Of a stretch of 36,544 bases of DNA, positions 9,181-17,860 are shown piece by piece. The notes below the pieces were generated by a model. The model worked only from the letters and a program-made list of their open reading frames with translations, had not been told where the DNA came from and did no database searches. Every line of letters begins with the position of its first letter. Position 1 is the stretch's first letter. A program made the position numbers and the translations under genes. Origin of the DNA: Anaerolineae bacterium (lineage in GTDB: Bacteria > Chloroflexota > Anaerolineae > Aggregatilineales > Phototrophicaceae); contig JAIOHM010000007.1 in the NCBI GenBank assembly GCA_019912965.1, positions 1 through 36,544 of the forward strand, in the 5' to 3' direction.

Positions 9181-9768
9181 ATGACGAACTCAAAGAACGA
9201 GATAAAACCCTCTGCACGTCAAATCATTTTGGAGACTGCCGCTGATCTCTTCTTTCGTGAAGGTTTCCGGGCAGTTGGCGTTGATACCATCATTAAACAG
9301 GCTGATATAGCCAAGATGACTTTATATCGCCACTTCCCTTCCAAAGACGATTTAATCGTCGCCTATTTGCAGGACACCAATGACAAGTTTTGGGCGTGGT
9401 TTAACGAGGCCACCGCCCAAACCGAAGACCAGCCTGTTGCCCAGCTTATTGCTTTCTTCAAAGCTTTAGAAAAACTGGTTACAACACCACACTGTTATGG
9501 CTGCCCGTTCTTGAATGCTGTCGTTGATTTTCCGGATAAAAACCATCCCGGACATCAAGTAGCATTGGAACACAAGCAGGCCGTGCGTTCCCGATTCCGT
9601 GAACTAGCCTACCACTCAGGCGCGCAAACCCCTGATATACTTGCTGACCAACTACTGCTGTTGATGGATGGCGCTTTCATGGCAGTGCGCATGTTTGGCA
9701 GCAGCAATCCGGCTTCACATGTTGCGCAGGCAGCCGGGGTACTTATAGCGGCTCAGGTAAACACCTAA
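9181..9768 (+). CDS. TetR-family transcriptional regulator
   Basis: This 195-residue regulator has the TetR DNA-binding domain at about residues 13-60: ILETAADLFFREGF, then VDTIIKQADIAKMTLYRHFP with the recognition helix ending in the conserved LYRHF. The C-terminal ligand domain carries HCYGCPF, seen in a subgroup of TetR proteins that often sit next to oxidoreductases. It likely represses itself and the divergent aldo/keto reductase by binding the two palindromes at 9074-9115, releasing on binding an aldehyde- or quinone-like inducer; the inducer is inferred only. The downstream permease GTG begins 12 bases after its stop, so the sugar permease may now be under this regulator's control. Confidence 0.92.
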   Translation: MTNSKNEIKPSARQIILETAADLFFREGFRAVGVDTIIKQADIAKMTLYRHFPSKDDLIVAYLQDTNDKFWAWFNEATAQTEDQPVAQLIAFFKALEKLVTTPHCYGCPFLNAVVDFPDKNHPGHQVALEHKQAVRSRFRELAYHSGAQTPDILADQLLLLMDGAFMAVRMFGSSNPASHVAQAAGVLIAAQVNT

Positions 9769-9780
9769 ACGAGGCTTATT

Positions 9781-10833
9781 GTGAGAACCGTACTCGACTT
9801 TTTAACCCGGACGCGCGGCAAACAGCGCCTATCCCGCACCGATTTGCTCACCTATCTGTATTTATCGCTCGGCACAGTGTTGATGTTCGGCCCGGTGATC
9901 TGGCTCGTGCTGTCATCCTTCAAGCCGCAGCAGCAGTTGATTCGTTTTCCGCCGACACTGCTTCCCTATAAGCAGGAAACCGTCGTCGTTCCCGGTTACG
10001 ACCAACCATTGGATTTATACACCGTGACGTTTGAAGATGGCACGACGCAGCGGTTAGCACAGGTGCGGCGCATCGGCATCGAAGCCCAGATGATTGACCC
10101 CGATAACCCGGATGAGATTATCAAGGTCAACATCAACCAGCGGACGCCGATTGAATCCATCAACTTCAATCTGGATAACTACACACGCGGCGTCGAAACT
10201 TTCGACTTTTTCACCTATCTGAAAAACAGTCTGGTGGTGACGGTAGCCGCCACAATTTTGACGCTACTGGTCAACAGCATGGCGGCCTTTGGTTTGAGCA
10301 AATATCAATTTAAAGGCCGCAACCTGATTTTTATCATCATCCTGAGTACATTGATGGTGCCGCTTTCAGTGATTCTGATTCCGGTGTTTCTGGTGATTAC
10401 CGAAGTCGGCTGGAACAATAATCTGCTGGGCATCATCATTCCGGCGGCGGCTACGCCAACCGGGGTATTTCTGCTGCGCCAGTACATGCTGACGATACCG
10501 GATGAACTGCTGGATTCCGCGCGGATTGATGGTGCTAGTGAGTGGCGCATTTACTGGCAGATTGTGCTGCCTTTAGCTGGCCCAGCTTTAGCGGTGCTGG
10601 CGATTTTTTCGGTGATGTGGCGCTGGAACGATTTCCTGTGGCCGCTGATTGTGTTGAGCCGCAAGGAATTGTTCACGCTTCAGGTGGGGTTAAATTCGTT
10701 TCAGGGCGAGTTCAATACACAGTGGGATTTAGTGCTGGCGATGACGGTGTTGACTCTGCTGCCCATCACCATTGTGTTCGCGTTTTTGCAGAAGTACATC
10801 ACGACGGGCATTGCGACAACGGGTATGAAGTAA
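9781..10833 (+). CDS. Sugar ABC transporter permease, MalG type, with an enlarged external loop
   Basis: The 350-residue permease starts with GTG. Membrane segment 1 is at about 25-47. The remaining five lie after residue 147. The EAA loop near residues 241-264 contains LLDSARIDGASEWRIYWQIV, and the C-terminus ends in the family-typical TGIATTGMK. Between segments 1 and 2 is an unusually long, hydrophilic, beta-like insertion of about 60 residues (VVVPGYDQPLDLYTVTFEDG onward) not found in classical MalG. It would face the outside and might touch the binding protein. It is the partner of the permease at 6884, displaced from it by 1.87 kb. A weak stem-loop follows. Confidence 0.9.
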   Translation: MRTVLDFLTRTRGKQRLSRTDLLTYLYLSLGTVLMFGPVIWLVLSSFKPQQQLIRFPPTLLPYKQETVVVPGYDQPLDLYTVTFEDGTTQRLAQVRRIGIEAQMIDPDNPDEIIKVNINQRTPIESINFNLDNYTRGVETFDFFTYLKNSLVVTVAATILTLLVNSMAAFGLSKYQFKGRNLIFIIILSTLMVPLSVILIPVFLVITEVGWNNNLLGIIIPAAATPTGVFLLRQYMLTIPDELLDSARIDGASEWRIYWQIVLPLAGPALAVLAIFSVMWRWNDFLWPLIVLSRKELFTLQVGLNSFQGEFNTQWDLVLAMTVLTLLPITIVFAFLQKYITTGIATTGMK

Positions 10834-10841
10834 TTCGATGG

Positions 10842-10864
10842 CCTGATAAACAGGGGTTATCAGG
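10842..10864 (+). terminator. Possible terminator after the permease
   Basis: CCTGATAA (10842-10849) and TTATCAGG (10857-10864) pair perfectly around a seven-base loop. Only a broken T run follows, so it is a weak candidate for the end of the sugar-transport transcript. Confidence 0.4.
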
Positions 10865-11033
10865 TTACCTTACGCGTATTACGAACCCTCGCATAACCCT
10901 TCGCTAACCACAACCCAACTCTCCAAATTGAAAGACGGATTAGCTGTATCCCTTCCTGACGATCAGGCTGCGGAATGCCTATGGATGCGGCGTATTCATT
11001 TTGATTCAGCCGATTTGGAGGCATAGTGTAATC

Positions 11034-11060
11034 AGGTTATGGGGTGTGCGGGAGGGATAA
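11034..11060 (+). pseudogene. Short remnant of a WD40 gene 3' end
   Basis: The frame reads VIRLWGVREG and stop, close to TVRLWGVGEG and stop at the end of the intact WD40 gene (12124-12152). Its stop TAA is immediately followed by the ATG at 11061, and its GGGAGGG is well placed as that gene's ribosome-binding site. It looks like the tail of a deleted tandem paralogue. Confidence 0.6.
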
Positions 11061-12152
11061 ATGGTGCGATTGCTAATGCTGCTCAGTTATGTACTGCCGC
11101 TGTATTTTATGCAGGTAAGCACAGATGAACCTGCGATAACTCAACCTAGAGAAGTGATTTCAGAAGCAAATCTTGCTGCGTTGGAACAGGTGGGGATTTT
11201 GCAGGGCAGCGACGATACTATCGTGCAAGATATTGCTTTTAGTTCGGATGGGCAGTGGTTCGCTGCTATTGAGCGTGTCTATGAAAAGTCCTTTGATGGC
11301 GTTATTCGCCTTTGGAATACCATCGAGGGATTTAAGGAAAGTCAGCTTTCACCCGATGCACCTTTCAAAGCGATGAGTCTGGCTTTCAGCCCAGAGGGTC
11401 ATGTGCTTGTGGCAGGCGATAGCTCCGGTATTGTGACGCTGGTGGATTTGAATTCTGAAGCCATTCCGGTTGTTATTCAAGCGAATGATTCGCACATCAA
11501 CGTGGTGACTGTTAGTGCGAATAATCAATTTTTGGCATTTGCTGGAAGTAATTTGGGTAGACCTGAAGGCGAATATGCGTTCAAGTTAATTGACTTAACT
11601 TCTAAGGAAATCTACGCCTCACTGCCAACTTGTAATGATAATCTTTGCCCCGGACCGGGCTTCAGTGCCACATTTAGTCCTGCTGAAAACATCGTAGCGA
11701 CTGCCAGTACAAAGAATGGCTTGATCAGGGTATGGGACACAGAATCATACGCAGAAATCGCCGCCCTTGATAAAGCGGTCTTCTGGATAAATGACATGAT
11801 TTTTACACCAGATGGAACTCGCCTCATTTATGCGGCGTCCGATGGGGTGCGAATCTGGAATATGGAAACCGCGCTATCAGGTGAGAATCTAGCCGATTTT
11901 CGAGTCATCACCCCACCAGAAGCAGTGCAGTTTATCACAAGTTTGGCGCTTAACCCTGAAGGAAATCTGCTCACCATCGGGTACATTGACGGCACAATCG
12001 ACGTGTTGAACTTGGAAACAGGTGAAAAAATGATAACGCTAGAAGGGCATACAGATCGTGTCCTTAATCTCGCGTTCAGCCCGGATGGGACGCTGCTGGC
12101 ATCGGGCGGTGCGGATGGCACGGTCAGGTTATGGGGTGTGGGAGAAGGGTAG
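11061..12152 (+). CDS. Exported or anchored WD40-repeat protein
   Basis: The 363-residue protein begins with a hydrophobic N-terminus (MVRLLMLLSYVLPLYFMQ) that looks like a signal peptide or anchor. A beta-propeller of about six to seven blades follows. Blade ends seen in order include GVIRLWN, GIVTLVD, GLIRVWD, GVRIWN, GTIDVLN and GTVRLWG, with the linking SPDG/SPEG turns. Such propellers are protein-binding scaffolds; no catalytic residues are apparent. The start ATG directly follows the stop of a WD40 remnant that supplies a GGGAGGG site. A second secreted propeller-like gene follows 26 bases later, so they likely form an operon. The partner and role are unknown. Confidence 0.8.
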   Translation: MVRLLMLLSYVLPLYFMQVSTDEPAITQPREVISEANLAALEQVGILQGSDDTIVQDIAFSSDGQWFAAIERVYEKSFDGVIRLWNTIEGFKESQLSPDAPFKAMSLAFSPEGHVLVAGDSSGIVTLVDLNSEAIPVVIQANDSHINVVTVSANNQFLAFAGSNLGRPEGEYAFKLIDLTSKEIYASLPTCNDNLCPGPGFSATFSPAENIVATASTKNGLIRVWDTESYAEIAALDKAVFWINDMIFTPDGTRLIYAASDGVRIWNMETALSGENLADFRVITPPEAVQFITSLALNPEGNLLTIGYIDGTIDVLNLETGEKMITLEGHTDRVLNLAFSPDGTLLASGGADGTVRLWGVGEG

Positions 12153-12178
12153 TTCCTGGCATCACTCAAGAAAGGGAA

Positions 12179-13234
12179 ATGCAGTTGTCACTGTTCTTAA
12201 ATTGGAAAGTTTTCGTAATTTGCCTGAGTTGTGTTGTCGCACTTGGGCAATTGAGATTGGCGACTGGTCAAGCGGATGAAATGCTCAATCCGATTGTTAC
12301 CCTTAACAACATTCTCCCTGACAATATGATCTGGATGCCAGATAGTAAGACCCTGCTATTCCGAAATGCTATTTCTGAGCAGACAGCCAATGATTGGTAT
12401 ACCTACAATGTCGAGACTGGTTTGCTGGAATTGAGTAACACTCGGCCTCAACCCGATATGATGGATGAGATTCAACAGCTTTTAGGAACGGTGAAGCTGC
12501 TGGAAGGGGAGGCAATAACCCTCATCTCTCAATCACCAGATGACCGTTACCTCGTCTACGGCGTGCTCAATGGCGAAGAAATTGTGACCAATTATGGGGA
12601 TTTTCCGACGGTGCAACCGGGTATTGCTGATCTTGAGCAAAAGCAAGTCTTTACTTTGCCTGATGTGCAATTGCGCGGTATTGGAAATACATTCTGGAGC
12701 GCAGACGGCAGTGCATTTGTGTTTGTCAATACGATTAGCCCTTCTATCTGGGTTGATGTCCACTACCTCGATAATTATGTACCGGCTGTATCAGACGCCA
12801 CCCTGCGCGATTTAGGAAGCGTCTCACTGGATGGTAACGATTATGCAGTGAATGGGGCTTATGATTTATCAGCGGATGGCAGTCAATTATTGTTACGGCT
12901 CAATACTCCGGGTAATTACACTTACAGCCTCGCTATTTATGACGGCTCTTTGTCGACGCAAACTGATTTGATTGAGGGTATCGGTGCAACCGAGGTTATC
13001 GCTGCCAGTTTTGCGCCGGATGATGAGCACAAAATATGGCTGCTCAATGAAATGGGAATCGTCCAGTACGATCTGGTCACAGGCGAAACAGTCGTTCTCG
13101 ATGATTCGGTGAATTCGACCAATGTACTTGGGATAACACTGCATGATCCAGCCATCTTCTCGCCTGATGGTCGCCATCTGGCTGTGCTCCAAGAAAGCGG
13201 ATTGTATGTTATTGAGGTTTCGGCTACTCCCTGA
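12179..13234 (+). CDS. Secreted PD40/WD40-like beta-propeller protein
   Basis: The start is taken as ATG 12179, preceded by AAGAAAGGG; the longer frame from 12131 overlaps the previous gene. The 351-residue product has a signal peptide (MQLSLFLNWKVFVICLSCVV, cleavage likely near ATGQA). The rest is built of repeats with propeller-like turns: WMPDSKTLLFRN, SPDDRYLVYG, WSADGSAFVFVN, LSADGSQLLLRL, FAPDDEHKIWLL and FSPDGRHLAVLQ. This resembles TolB/PD40 propellers. No enzyme motif is visible. It shares orientation and export features with the preceding WD40 gene and probably works outside the membrane with it. A strong inverted repeat follows. Confidence 0.75.
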   Translation: MQLSLFLNWKVFVICLSCVVALGQLRLATGQADEMLNPIVTLNNILPDNMIWMPDSKTLLFRNAISEQTANDWYTYNVETGLLELSNTRPQPDMMDEIQQLLGTVKLLEGEAITLISQSPDDRYLVYGVLNGEEIVTNYGDFPTVQPGIADLEQKQVFTLPDVQLRGIGNTFWSADGSAFVFVNTISPSIWVDVHYLDNYVPAVSDATLRDLGSVSLDGNDYAVNGAYDLSADGSQLLLRLNTPGNYTYSLAIYDGSLSTQTDLIEGIGATEVIAASFAPDDEHKIWLLNEMGIVQYDLVTGETVVLDDSVNSTNVLGITLHDPAIFSPDGRHLAVLQESGLYVIEVSATP

Positions 13235-13267
13235 GTGAGATGAGTTGCAGTACAGTTGATCAATTTT

Positions 13268-13303
13268 GTCAGCGCGGTTTGCCAAGATGCCTTCCGCGCT
13301 GAC
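13268..13303. repeat. Inverted repeat between convergent genes
   Basis: GTCAGCGCGG (13268-13277) and CCGCGCTGAC (13294-13303) pair perfectly across 16 bases. There is no T run on either strand next to the stem, so it is not a standard intrinsic terminator, though it could still insulate the two convergent genes. Confidence 0.55.
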
Positions 13304-13384
13304 GTATATTCATGGGCGGACATGCGCTGCGTTTAGTCCGCCCCTACCTCAGACCATTCTATTTCGGTTATCCATCAGTTGGGT

Positions 13385-13867
13385 TTATTTGCGAGATGCC
13401 TGTTTGTCGTATTTGCTGACGGCCATTTCATAAGCTTCGGCCAGCAGAGGAAGCACTTTGGTTTCAAAGGTTTCTTTGCTGGGGTTGAGGATGCATACCC
13501 AATACTGCCGTCCATAGACCGGGTGTGGCATCACTTGATCGAAAGCGGTGAAATCGTAACTGGCGGTGTTATCGTCACTTTCAGCCGTTTCATCATCGTC
13601 AGTGTCAGAATGTCGCTCCGGTAGGCCGAACAGTGAACGAAAAGTCTGCTTGCTGACGCCGATGTTCAATCGAAAAACATCAGGACGGTTGAGGTCTGAG
13701 AACTGATCGTTTACATCGCTATTCACGAGGGTCACGAATGGAAAGCGGTAATCTGCGGGCAGGCTGCGATCCGGATAGTAGAAGAAGAAGCTGTCACCAT
13801 TAGCGGTTACTACATCCACACCTTTGAACGTGTCCGTAATATACTGGCCGGTTTCGGCTGCATTCAT
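13385..13867 (-). CDS. DUF6194-like protein
   Basis: The start is ATG 13867 (MNAAETGQYI), with AGGAGG ten bases upstream; an upstream in-frame codon at 13897 is less likely. The 160-residue cytoplasmic protein has the features I associate with DUF6194 proteins: GDSFFFYYP, a central RPDVFRLNIGVSKQTF, and the C-terminal DQVMPHPVYGRQYWVCILNP followed by a leucine-rich helix. A short acidic insertion (DTDDDETAESDD) interrupts the middle. The family function is unknown. It stands alone between convergent and divergent neighbours. Confidence 0.7.
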   Translation of the reverse strand: MNAAETGQYITDTFKGVDVVTANGDSFFFYYPDRSLPADYRFPFVTLVNSDVNDQFSDLNRPDVFRLNIGVSKQTFRSLFGLPERHSDTDDDETAESDDNTASYDFTAFDQVMPHPVYGRQYWVCILNPSKETFETKVLPLLAEAYEMAVSKYDKQASRK

Positions 13868-13983
13868 CGTTATTGATCCTCCTGATTTTCCGGGCAATCA
13901 ACTATACAGGCTGATCGTTCCAGACTCCATAGATTATTTTGTCATTTTTTTATACAGGCTTTCGCGGATAGACCGCAAAATGA

Positions 13984-14012
13984 GTCAAATGAGAACGGAT
14001 TCGCTGTATAAT
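13984..14012 (+). promoter_or_regulatory. Candidate promoter of the DinB-like gene
   Basis: A perfect TATAAT at 14007-14012 lies 17 bases after GTCAAA (13984-13989), 61 bases before the start at 14074. The -35 match is only partial. Confidence 0.45.
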
Positions 14013-14073
14013 TATTTTTGTGACTTGAATAATTCGAGCCCCGTTAAAGCTTATTTTTGAACAGGATTAATGA

Positions 14074-14613
14074 ATGTCCACTGAAGCCAAACGCCAAATG
14101 AGCATCGAGCCGCTGCCGGGGTATGAACCGGAAATCGGGCGTATGTTGTGGATGCTCGAAAATGAGCGCAAACGCAGCCGCCGTTCGCTGGATGCCATCC
14201 ACCCGGATGCAATTGACTGGGAGCCACATGCGGATGGTAACAGCATCGGCACCCTGCTGTATCACATCGCGCTGATTGAACTCGATTGGCTGGCCACAGA
14301 AATCATGGAAGGCAAACTGGGCGAGGATGTATTCAGCAAGTTTCCCCATCCGGTGCGCGATGCACAGGGGCGGCTGACGGTGGTCAAGGGAATCAGTCTG
14401 GACGAACATTACCGCCGTCTGGATTCGGTGCGAATGCTGGTGCTCAACAGCTTCAAGGGCATGTCCATCGCGGAGTTCCGCCGTTTACGCCATCTGCCGG
14501 ATTATGATGTGACGCCGGAATGGGTGCTGCACCATCTGATGCAGCACGAAGCTGAACACCGGGGCGAGATGGCAACCGTGCGAACATTGGCGGAAAAAGC
14601 AGTTTCCGGTTGA
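14074..14613 (+). CDS. DinB-family metal-binding four-helix protein
   Basis: The 179-residue protein has the DinB/YfiT four-helix pattern with three histidines in the usual places: one in TLLYHIALIE (helix 2) and two in HHLMQHEAEHRGEM (helix 4), which in the family hold a divalent metal. Members are often thiol-dependent transferases or of unknown function. The start ATG at 14074 gives MSTEAKRQMS. It is followed 59 bases later by the aldolase gene on the same strand and may be co-transcribed with it. The substrate is unknown. Confidence 0.8.
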   Translation: MSTEAKRQMSIEPLPGYEPEIGRMLWMLENERKRSRRSLDAIHPDAIDWEPHADGNSIGTLLYHIALIELDWLATEIMEGKLGEDVFSKFPHPVRDAQGRLTVVKGISLDEHYRRLDSVRMLVLNSFKGMSIAEFRRLRHLPDYDVTPEWVLHHLMQHEAEHRGEMATVRTLAEKAVSG

Positions 14614-14672
14614 CGCACACCCGTTTCCCGCAATAATCGGGATACCGGAAATCATGCTGGAGGAAATATTCT

Positions 14673-15719
14673 GTGTCGATTGAATACACTACCAACGGCT
14701 ATCATTTTGATCTCGAAGCCTTCTTCCCGGAAAGCATCTTCGAGAAAATCACCGAAATCCGCGTAGACGCACCGGAAGTTATTGAAAATCAGGCACGCGT
14801 ACGCCAGCGCCGTCCCAAACTCACCACTGATGGCAAACTGAGCATTCTGGCCGCCGATCATCCGGGGCGGGGCGTGACGGCATTGGGCAGCGATATGCTC
14901 AAAATGGGCAACCGTCACGAATTGATGGGGCGCATTCTACGGGTGATGGTCACCACTGAGTTTGACGGATTTATGAGTACGCCGGATATGATCGACGATT
15001 TGCTCATCATTGATTATCTGGTGCAGCAGAGCGGCGGGCCATCATTTCTGGATAACAAGGTGCTGATCGGCTGTATGCAGCGCGGCGGCATCGCGGGGGC
15101 GGCGGGCGAAATTGAAGATCGATTCGGCGCTTATACGGCTGAATCGATTGACCGATTCCGTCTAGATGGCGGCAAGATGCTGGTGCGGATTGCGCTGGAC
15201 GACGAGCGCACCCTCAAGACGCTGCAATATTGTGCCGAGGCCGTAACGGCGCTCAACCGCTATGAACTGCCTTCTTTTGTCGAGCCGCTGTGGGCCGTAC
15301 AGGAACACAACAAATGGGCGATCAAAAACACCCCGGACGAAATCATTCGCATGGTGGGGATTGTTTCGGCGCTGGGCGATTCGTCGCGCAATTTGTGGCT
15401 CAAGCTGCCCTACAGTGAGGATTACCGCCGGGTCGCTTTATCCACCAGTCTGCCGATTATTCTGCTCGGCGGCCCATCACGTGAAGACCCACGTTCAACC
15501 TTTGAGGATTTCGCGGCGGGCGTGGCGGCGCGGAGCAATGTGCGTGGGGCGATGGTCGGGCGCAATGTGACCTTCCCCGGCGATGACGATCCGGCGGCGG
15601 TGGCACAGGCCGTCCACGATATTCTGCATAAGGGCGCATCTGCCGAAGACGCCATCAGCATCGCCATGTCCAGCCGTGATAAAGGGATGGATTATCTGAC
15701 GCAGTACATCAAGGGATAG
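14673..15719 (+). CDS. Class I aldolase of the Cgl0159/DhnA-like family
   Basis: It starts at GTG 14673, with GGAGGA ten bases upstream. The 348-residue cytoplasmic protein fits a (beta/alpha)8 barrel: an early LAADHPGRGV strand end, NKVLIGCMQRGGIAG in the middle, and late WLKLPYSEDYRR followed by LPIILLGGPSREDP. The last two match the DhnA/FbaB pattern, where the lysine (Lys244 here) forms the Schiff base and the GGP loop binds phosphate. It probably cleaves a keto-sugar phosphate. It lies just ahead of the GH4 glycosidase gene, consistent with a shared sugar-breakdown pathway with the isomerase at 4106. The precise substrate is not known. Confidence 0.8.
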   Translation: MSIEYTTNGYHFDLEAFFPESIFEKITEIRVDAPEVIENQARVRQRRPKLTTDGKLSILAADHPGRGVTALGSDMLKMGNRHELMGRILRVMVTTEFDGFMSTPDMIDDLLIIDYLVQQSGGPSFLDNKVLIGCMQRGGIAGAAGEIEDRFGAYTAESIDRFRLDGGKMLVRIALDDERTLKTLQYCAEAVTALNRYELPSFVEPLWAVQEHNKWAIKNTPDEIIRMVGIVSALGDSSRNLWLKLPYSEDYRRVALSTSLPIILLGGPSREDPRSTFEDFAAGVAARSNVRGAMVGRNVTFPGDDDPAAVAQAVHDILHKGASAEDAISIAMSSRDKGMDYLTQYIKG

Positions 15720-15816
15720 TTATTAGTCATTGGTTGTTAGTTATTGGTTCAATACTTTACCAAAAACCAAAAACGAATAACCCAATTCGAGATGTTCAGT
15801 CTGTAAGGAAATACCT

Positions 15817-17244
15817 ATGCACAGGCCGCCAAAAATTGTGGTGATCGGCGCAGGCAGCGCGATTTTCGGGCTGGGAGCATTGGCACGTTTGATCCAGTGC
15901 GAACGTTTACGTGGCGCGGAACTGGCGATGGTGGACATCGACCCGGAAGCGCTGGCGACTATGCATACGGTTGCCGAAAAAATGAATGCCGCATGGGATG
16001 CCGAAATGACCATCACCAGCACCACCGAACGGCGCGAAGTGCTGCGGGGTGCAAATGTAGTCATCGTCTCGATTCAGGTTGGCCCGCGCGAAACCGTCTG
16101 GGAGCAGGATTGGCAAATTCCGTTACGGCACGGCGTTCGTCAACCGTATGCCGAAAATGGCGGCCCCGGCGCATTTGCTCATACCGCACGTAATCTGCCC
16201 GTGATTTTGGGCATCGCGCGGGATATGGAAGAACTCTGCCCCCAAGCGTGGTACATCAACCTGACCAATCCCCTCATTCGTCTGACCTTAGCCGTTCATC
16301 GCTACACCCGAATCAAAGTATTGGGGTTGTGCCATCAACTGCTGTGGGGTTATGCGATGGCGGCGGCGGTGCTGGCTGACCTGTGGGACATCCCGATTCC
16401 TGAGCATTTTCATGTGCATACCGACGCTGACAATATGCCGAATTTCATCCCGGTGGCGATGGCTGGACTCAAACATCTGGACATCAAGGCGGCGGGCATC
16501 AACCATTTTTCGTGGGTATACGACATCCGCGATAAAGAAACGGGCGAGGATTTGTATCCATTGCTGCGGGAGCGCTGGCTGAAGGGTTATCGCAAGGATT
16601 TCGAGCCGCTTTCGCGCGAGATGTTCCAGATTTTCGGGATGATGCCCACCGCAGGCGACAGCCACATGTGCGAATATGTGTCGTATGCCCATGACCCGAT
16701 CACCAAACCGTGGGAGAAATATAAACTGCGCCTGCAAAGTTGGGCGGGCAACCGTAAACGCCGTGCGGATCGCCGCGCTTTAGCTGCTGCAATTGCGTCC
16801 GGCGAACGCTCGGTGGATGATCTGCGCGATTTGCACCGCTTCTCGATTTTGCAAGAACCGGTGCCGGAAATCGTCAGCGCGCTGACTTACAATGTGCCGT
16901 ATTCCAGCCAGCAGTTGAACATCCCCAACAACGGCCTGATTCCCAATCTGCCAGATGAGGCGATTGTGGAAGTGCCCGGTGTGCTTTCCGGGATGGGGAT
17001 TCAGGGATTAGCGTTTCCGCCGCTGCCGGAAGGAATCGCGGAACTCTGCCGCCGGGAATTGGCACGCAGTTCAATCGTTGTGGAAGCCGCCGCGCAGGGC
17101 GACCGTGATCTGGCACTGCAAGCCCTGCTGCTCGACCCGATGATTACCGACATTGATACCGCGCGGGCGATTTTGGACGACTTTCTGAACGACTTCGCAG
17201 AATATCTGCCGCAGTTCGCCCGCGAAAAAGAGTTCGTGGTTTGA
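15817..17244 (+). CDS. GH4-family NAD- and metal-dependent glycosidase
   Basis: The 475-residue protein begins with a Rossmann NAD-binding motif (IVVIGAGSAIFGLG) and continues with GH4 landmarks: AENGGPGAFAHTARN, YINLTNPLIRLT, GLCHQLLWGY with the metal-binding Cys172 and His173, and AAGINHFSW with Asn229-His230. GH4 enzymes hydrolyse alpha- or beta-glycosides by an oxidation-elimination-addition route using NAD+ and Mn2+ with the cysteine as a ligand. There is no signal peptide, so it acts on imported glycosides. The serine or glycine often found after CH is glutamine here, which may bear on substrate choice. The last 80 bases are duplicated at 17861-17940. Confidence 0.88.
   Translation: MHRPPKIVVIGAGSAIFGLGALARLIQCERLRGAELAMVDIDPEALATMHTVAEKMNAAWDAEMTITSTTERREVLRGANVVIVSIQVGPRETVWEQDWQIPLRHGVRQPYAENGGPGAFAHTARNLPVILGIARDMEELCPQAWYINLTNPLIRLTLAVHRYTRIKVLGLCHQLLWGYAMAAAVLADLWDIPIPEHFHVHTDADNMPNFIPVAMAGLKHLDIKAAGINHFSWVYDIRDKETGEDLYPLLRERWLKGYRKDFEPLSREMFQIFGMMPTAGDSHMCEYVSYAHDPITKPWEKYKLRLQSWAGNRKRRADRRALAAAIASGERSVDDLRDLHRFSILQEPVPEIVSALTYNVPYSSQQLNIPNNGLIPNLPDEAIVEVPGVLSGMGIQGLAFPPLPEGIAELCRRELARSSIVVEAAAQGDRDLALQALLLDPMITDIDTARAILDDFLNDFAEYLPQFAREKEFVV
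17165..17244 (+). repeat. GH4 3' end, copy within the intact gene
   Basis: This 80-base segment matches 17861-17940 at 73 positions with no gaps. Six coding differences are silent and the seventh changes TGA to TAA. Confidence 0.92.
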
Positions 17245-17348
17245 AGCTCACTGCACCAAGCAGCTTATGGTTTCACAAGTGAACCAATACACGCAACAGG
17301 CTTTGCCATAATAAATGTCTGGGCAGCAGTTATGAGTGGAGCATTACT

Positions 17349-17741
17349 ATGTCATGGTTTGAGGTGATTCAACATAATGCTGAAGAAAAGATAGATATTG
17401 TTGCCAGGAGTGGATTTTCGAATCCCCTCTCTCCCAAAGAAGTTGCTGATGTGGTTCAAATTCTGGCTGAGGTACTTACTGGAAAAGTAGCGTCCAAACT
17501 TTTCGAAGGATTAAGCAGTTTTGGATTAGATAGCAGAAAACTAGACCTCGGTTTTAACTTCTCGATAAACCCTGAACATATGGCAAGAGTCGAGGCCTCA
17601 ATAGGGAGAAACGAACTAACTGATCATAGAGTAACCTTTGTTATGTTCGTATTTGCCAGCGTTGACTTAAAACATCGGTTAGATACATCTTTACCTCAGG
17701 GTTTCCGACAATCTTTGAGTCTAACTGAGTACATTCAATGA
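17349..17741 (+). CDS. Small protein of unknown function inside a GH4-end duplication
   Basis: The 130-residue frame starts at ATG 17349, with TGGAG eight bases upstream. I do not recognise it. It has no signal peptide or clear membrane segment. An amphipathic middle (EVADVVQILAEVLTGKVASK) and a later segment of alternating hydrophobic residues (VTFVMFVFASVDL) suggest a small alpha/beta cytoplasmic fold. Its codons are more AT-rich than the GH4 gene, pointing to separate origin. It is the only gene between the two copies of the GH4 3' end, so it looks like cargo brought in with that rearrangement. Confidence 0.6.
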   Translation: MSWFEVIQHNAEEKIDIVARSGFSNPLSPKEVADVVQILAEVLTGKVASKLFEGLSSFGLDSRKLDLGFNFSINPEHMARVEASIGRNELTDHRVTFVMFVFASVDLKHRLDTSLPQGFRQSLSLTEYIQ

Positions 17742-17860
17742 GCCTATCAGATTGACTATCAACCTCTGCGTTGCATCCTTGCTCCCTGCCCTCAAAGCGA
17801 GTTGTTTGGTAGCGACAGCATGGCGCAAAGTCTTAGAGATGCTCTCCCCGATGGGGATGT

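Noticed and set aside
15720..15816. Quasi-palindromic TTGGTT/AACCAA-rich spacer as a MITE
   Set aside because: The complementarity is imperfect and no second copy or target-site duplication is visible.
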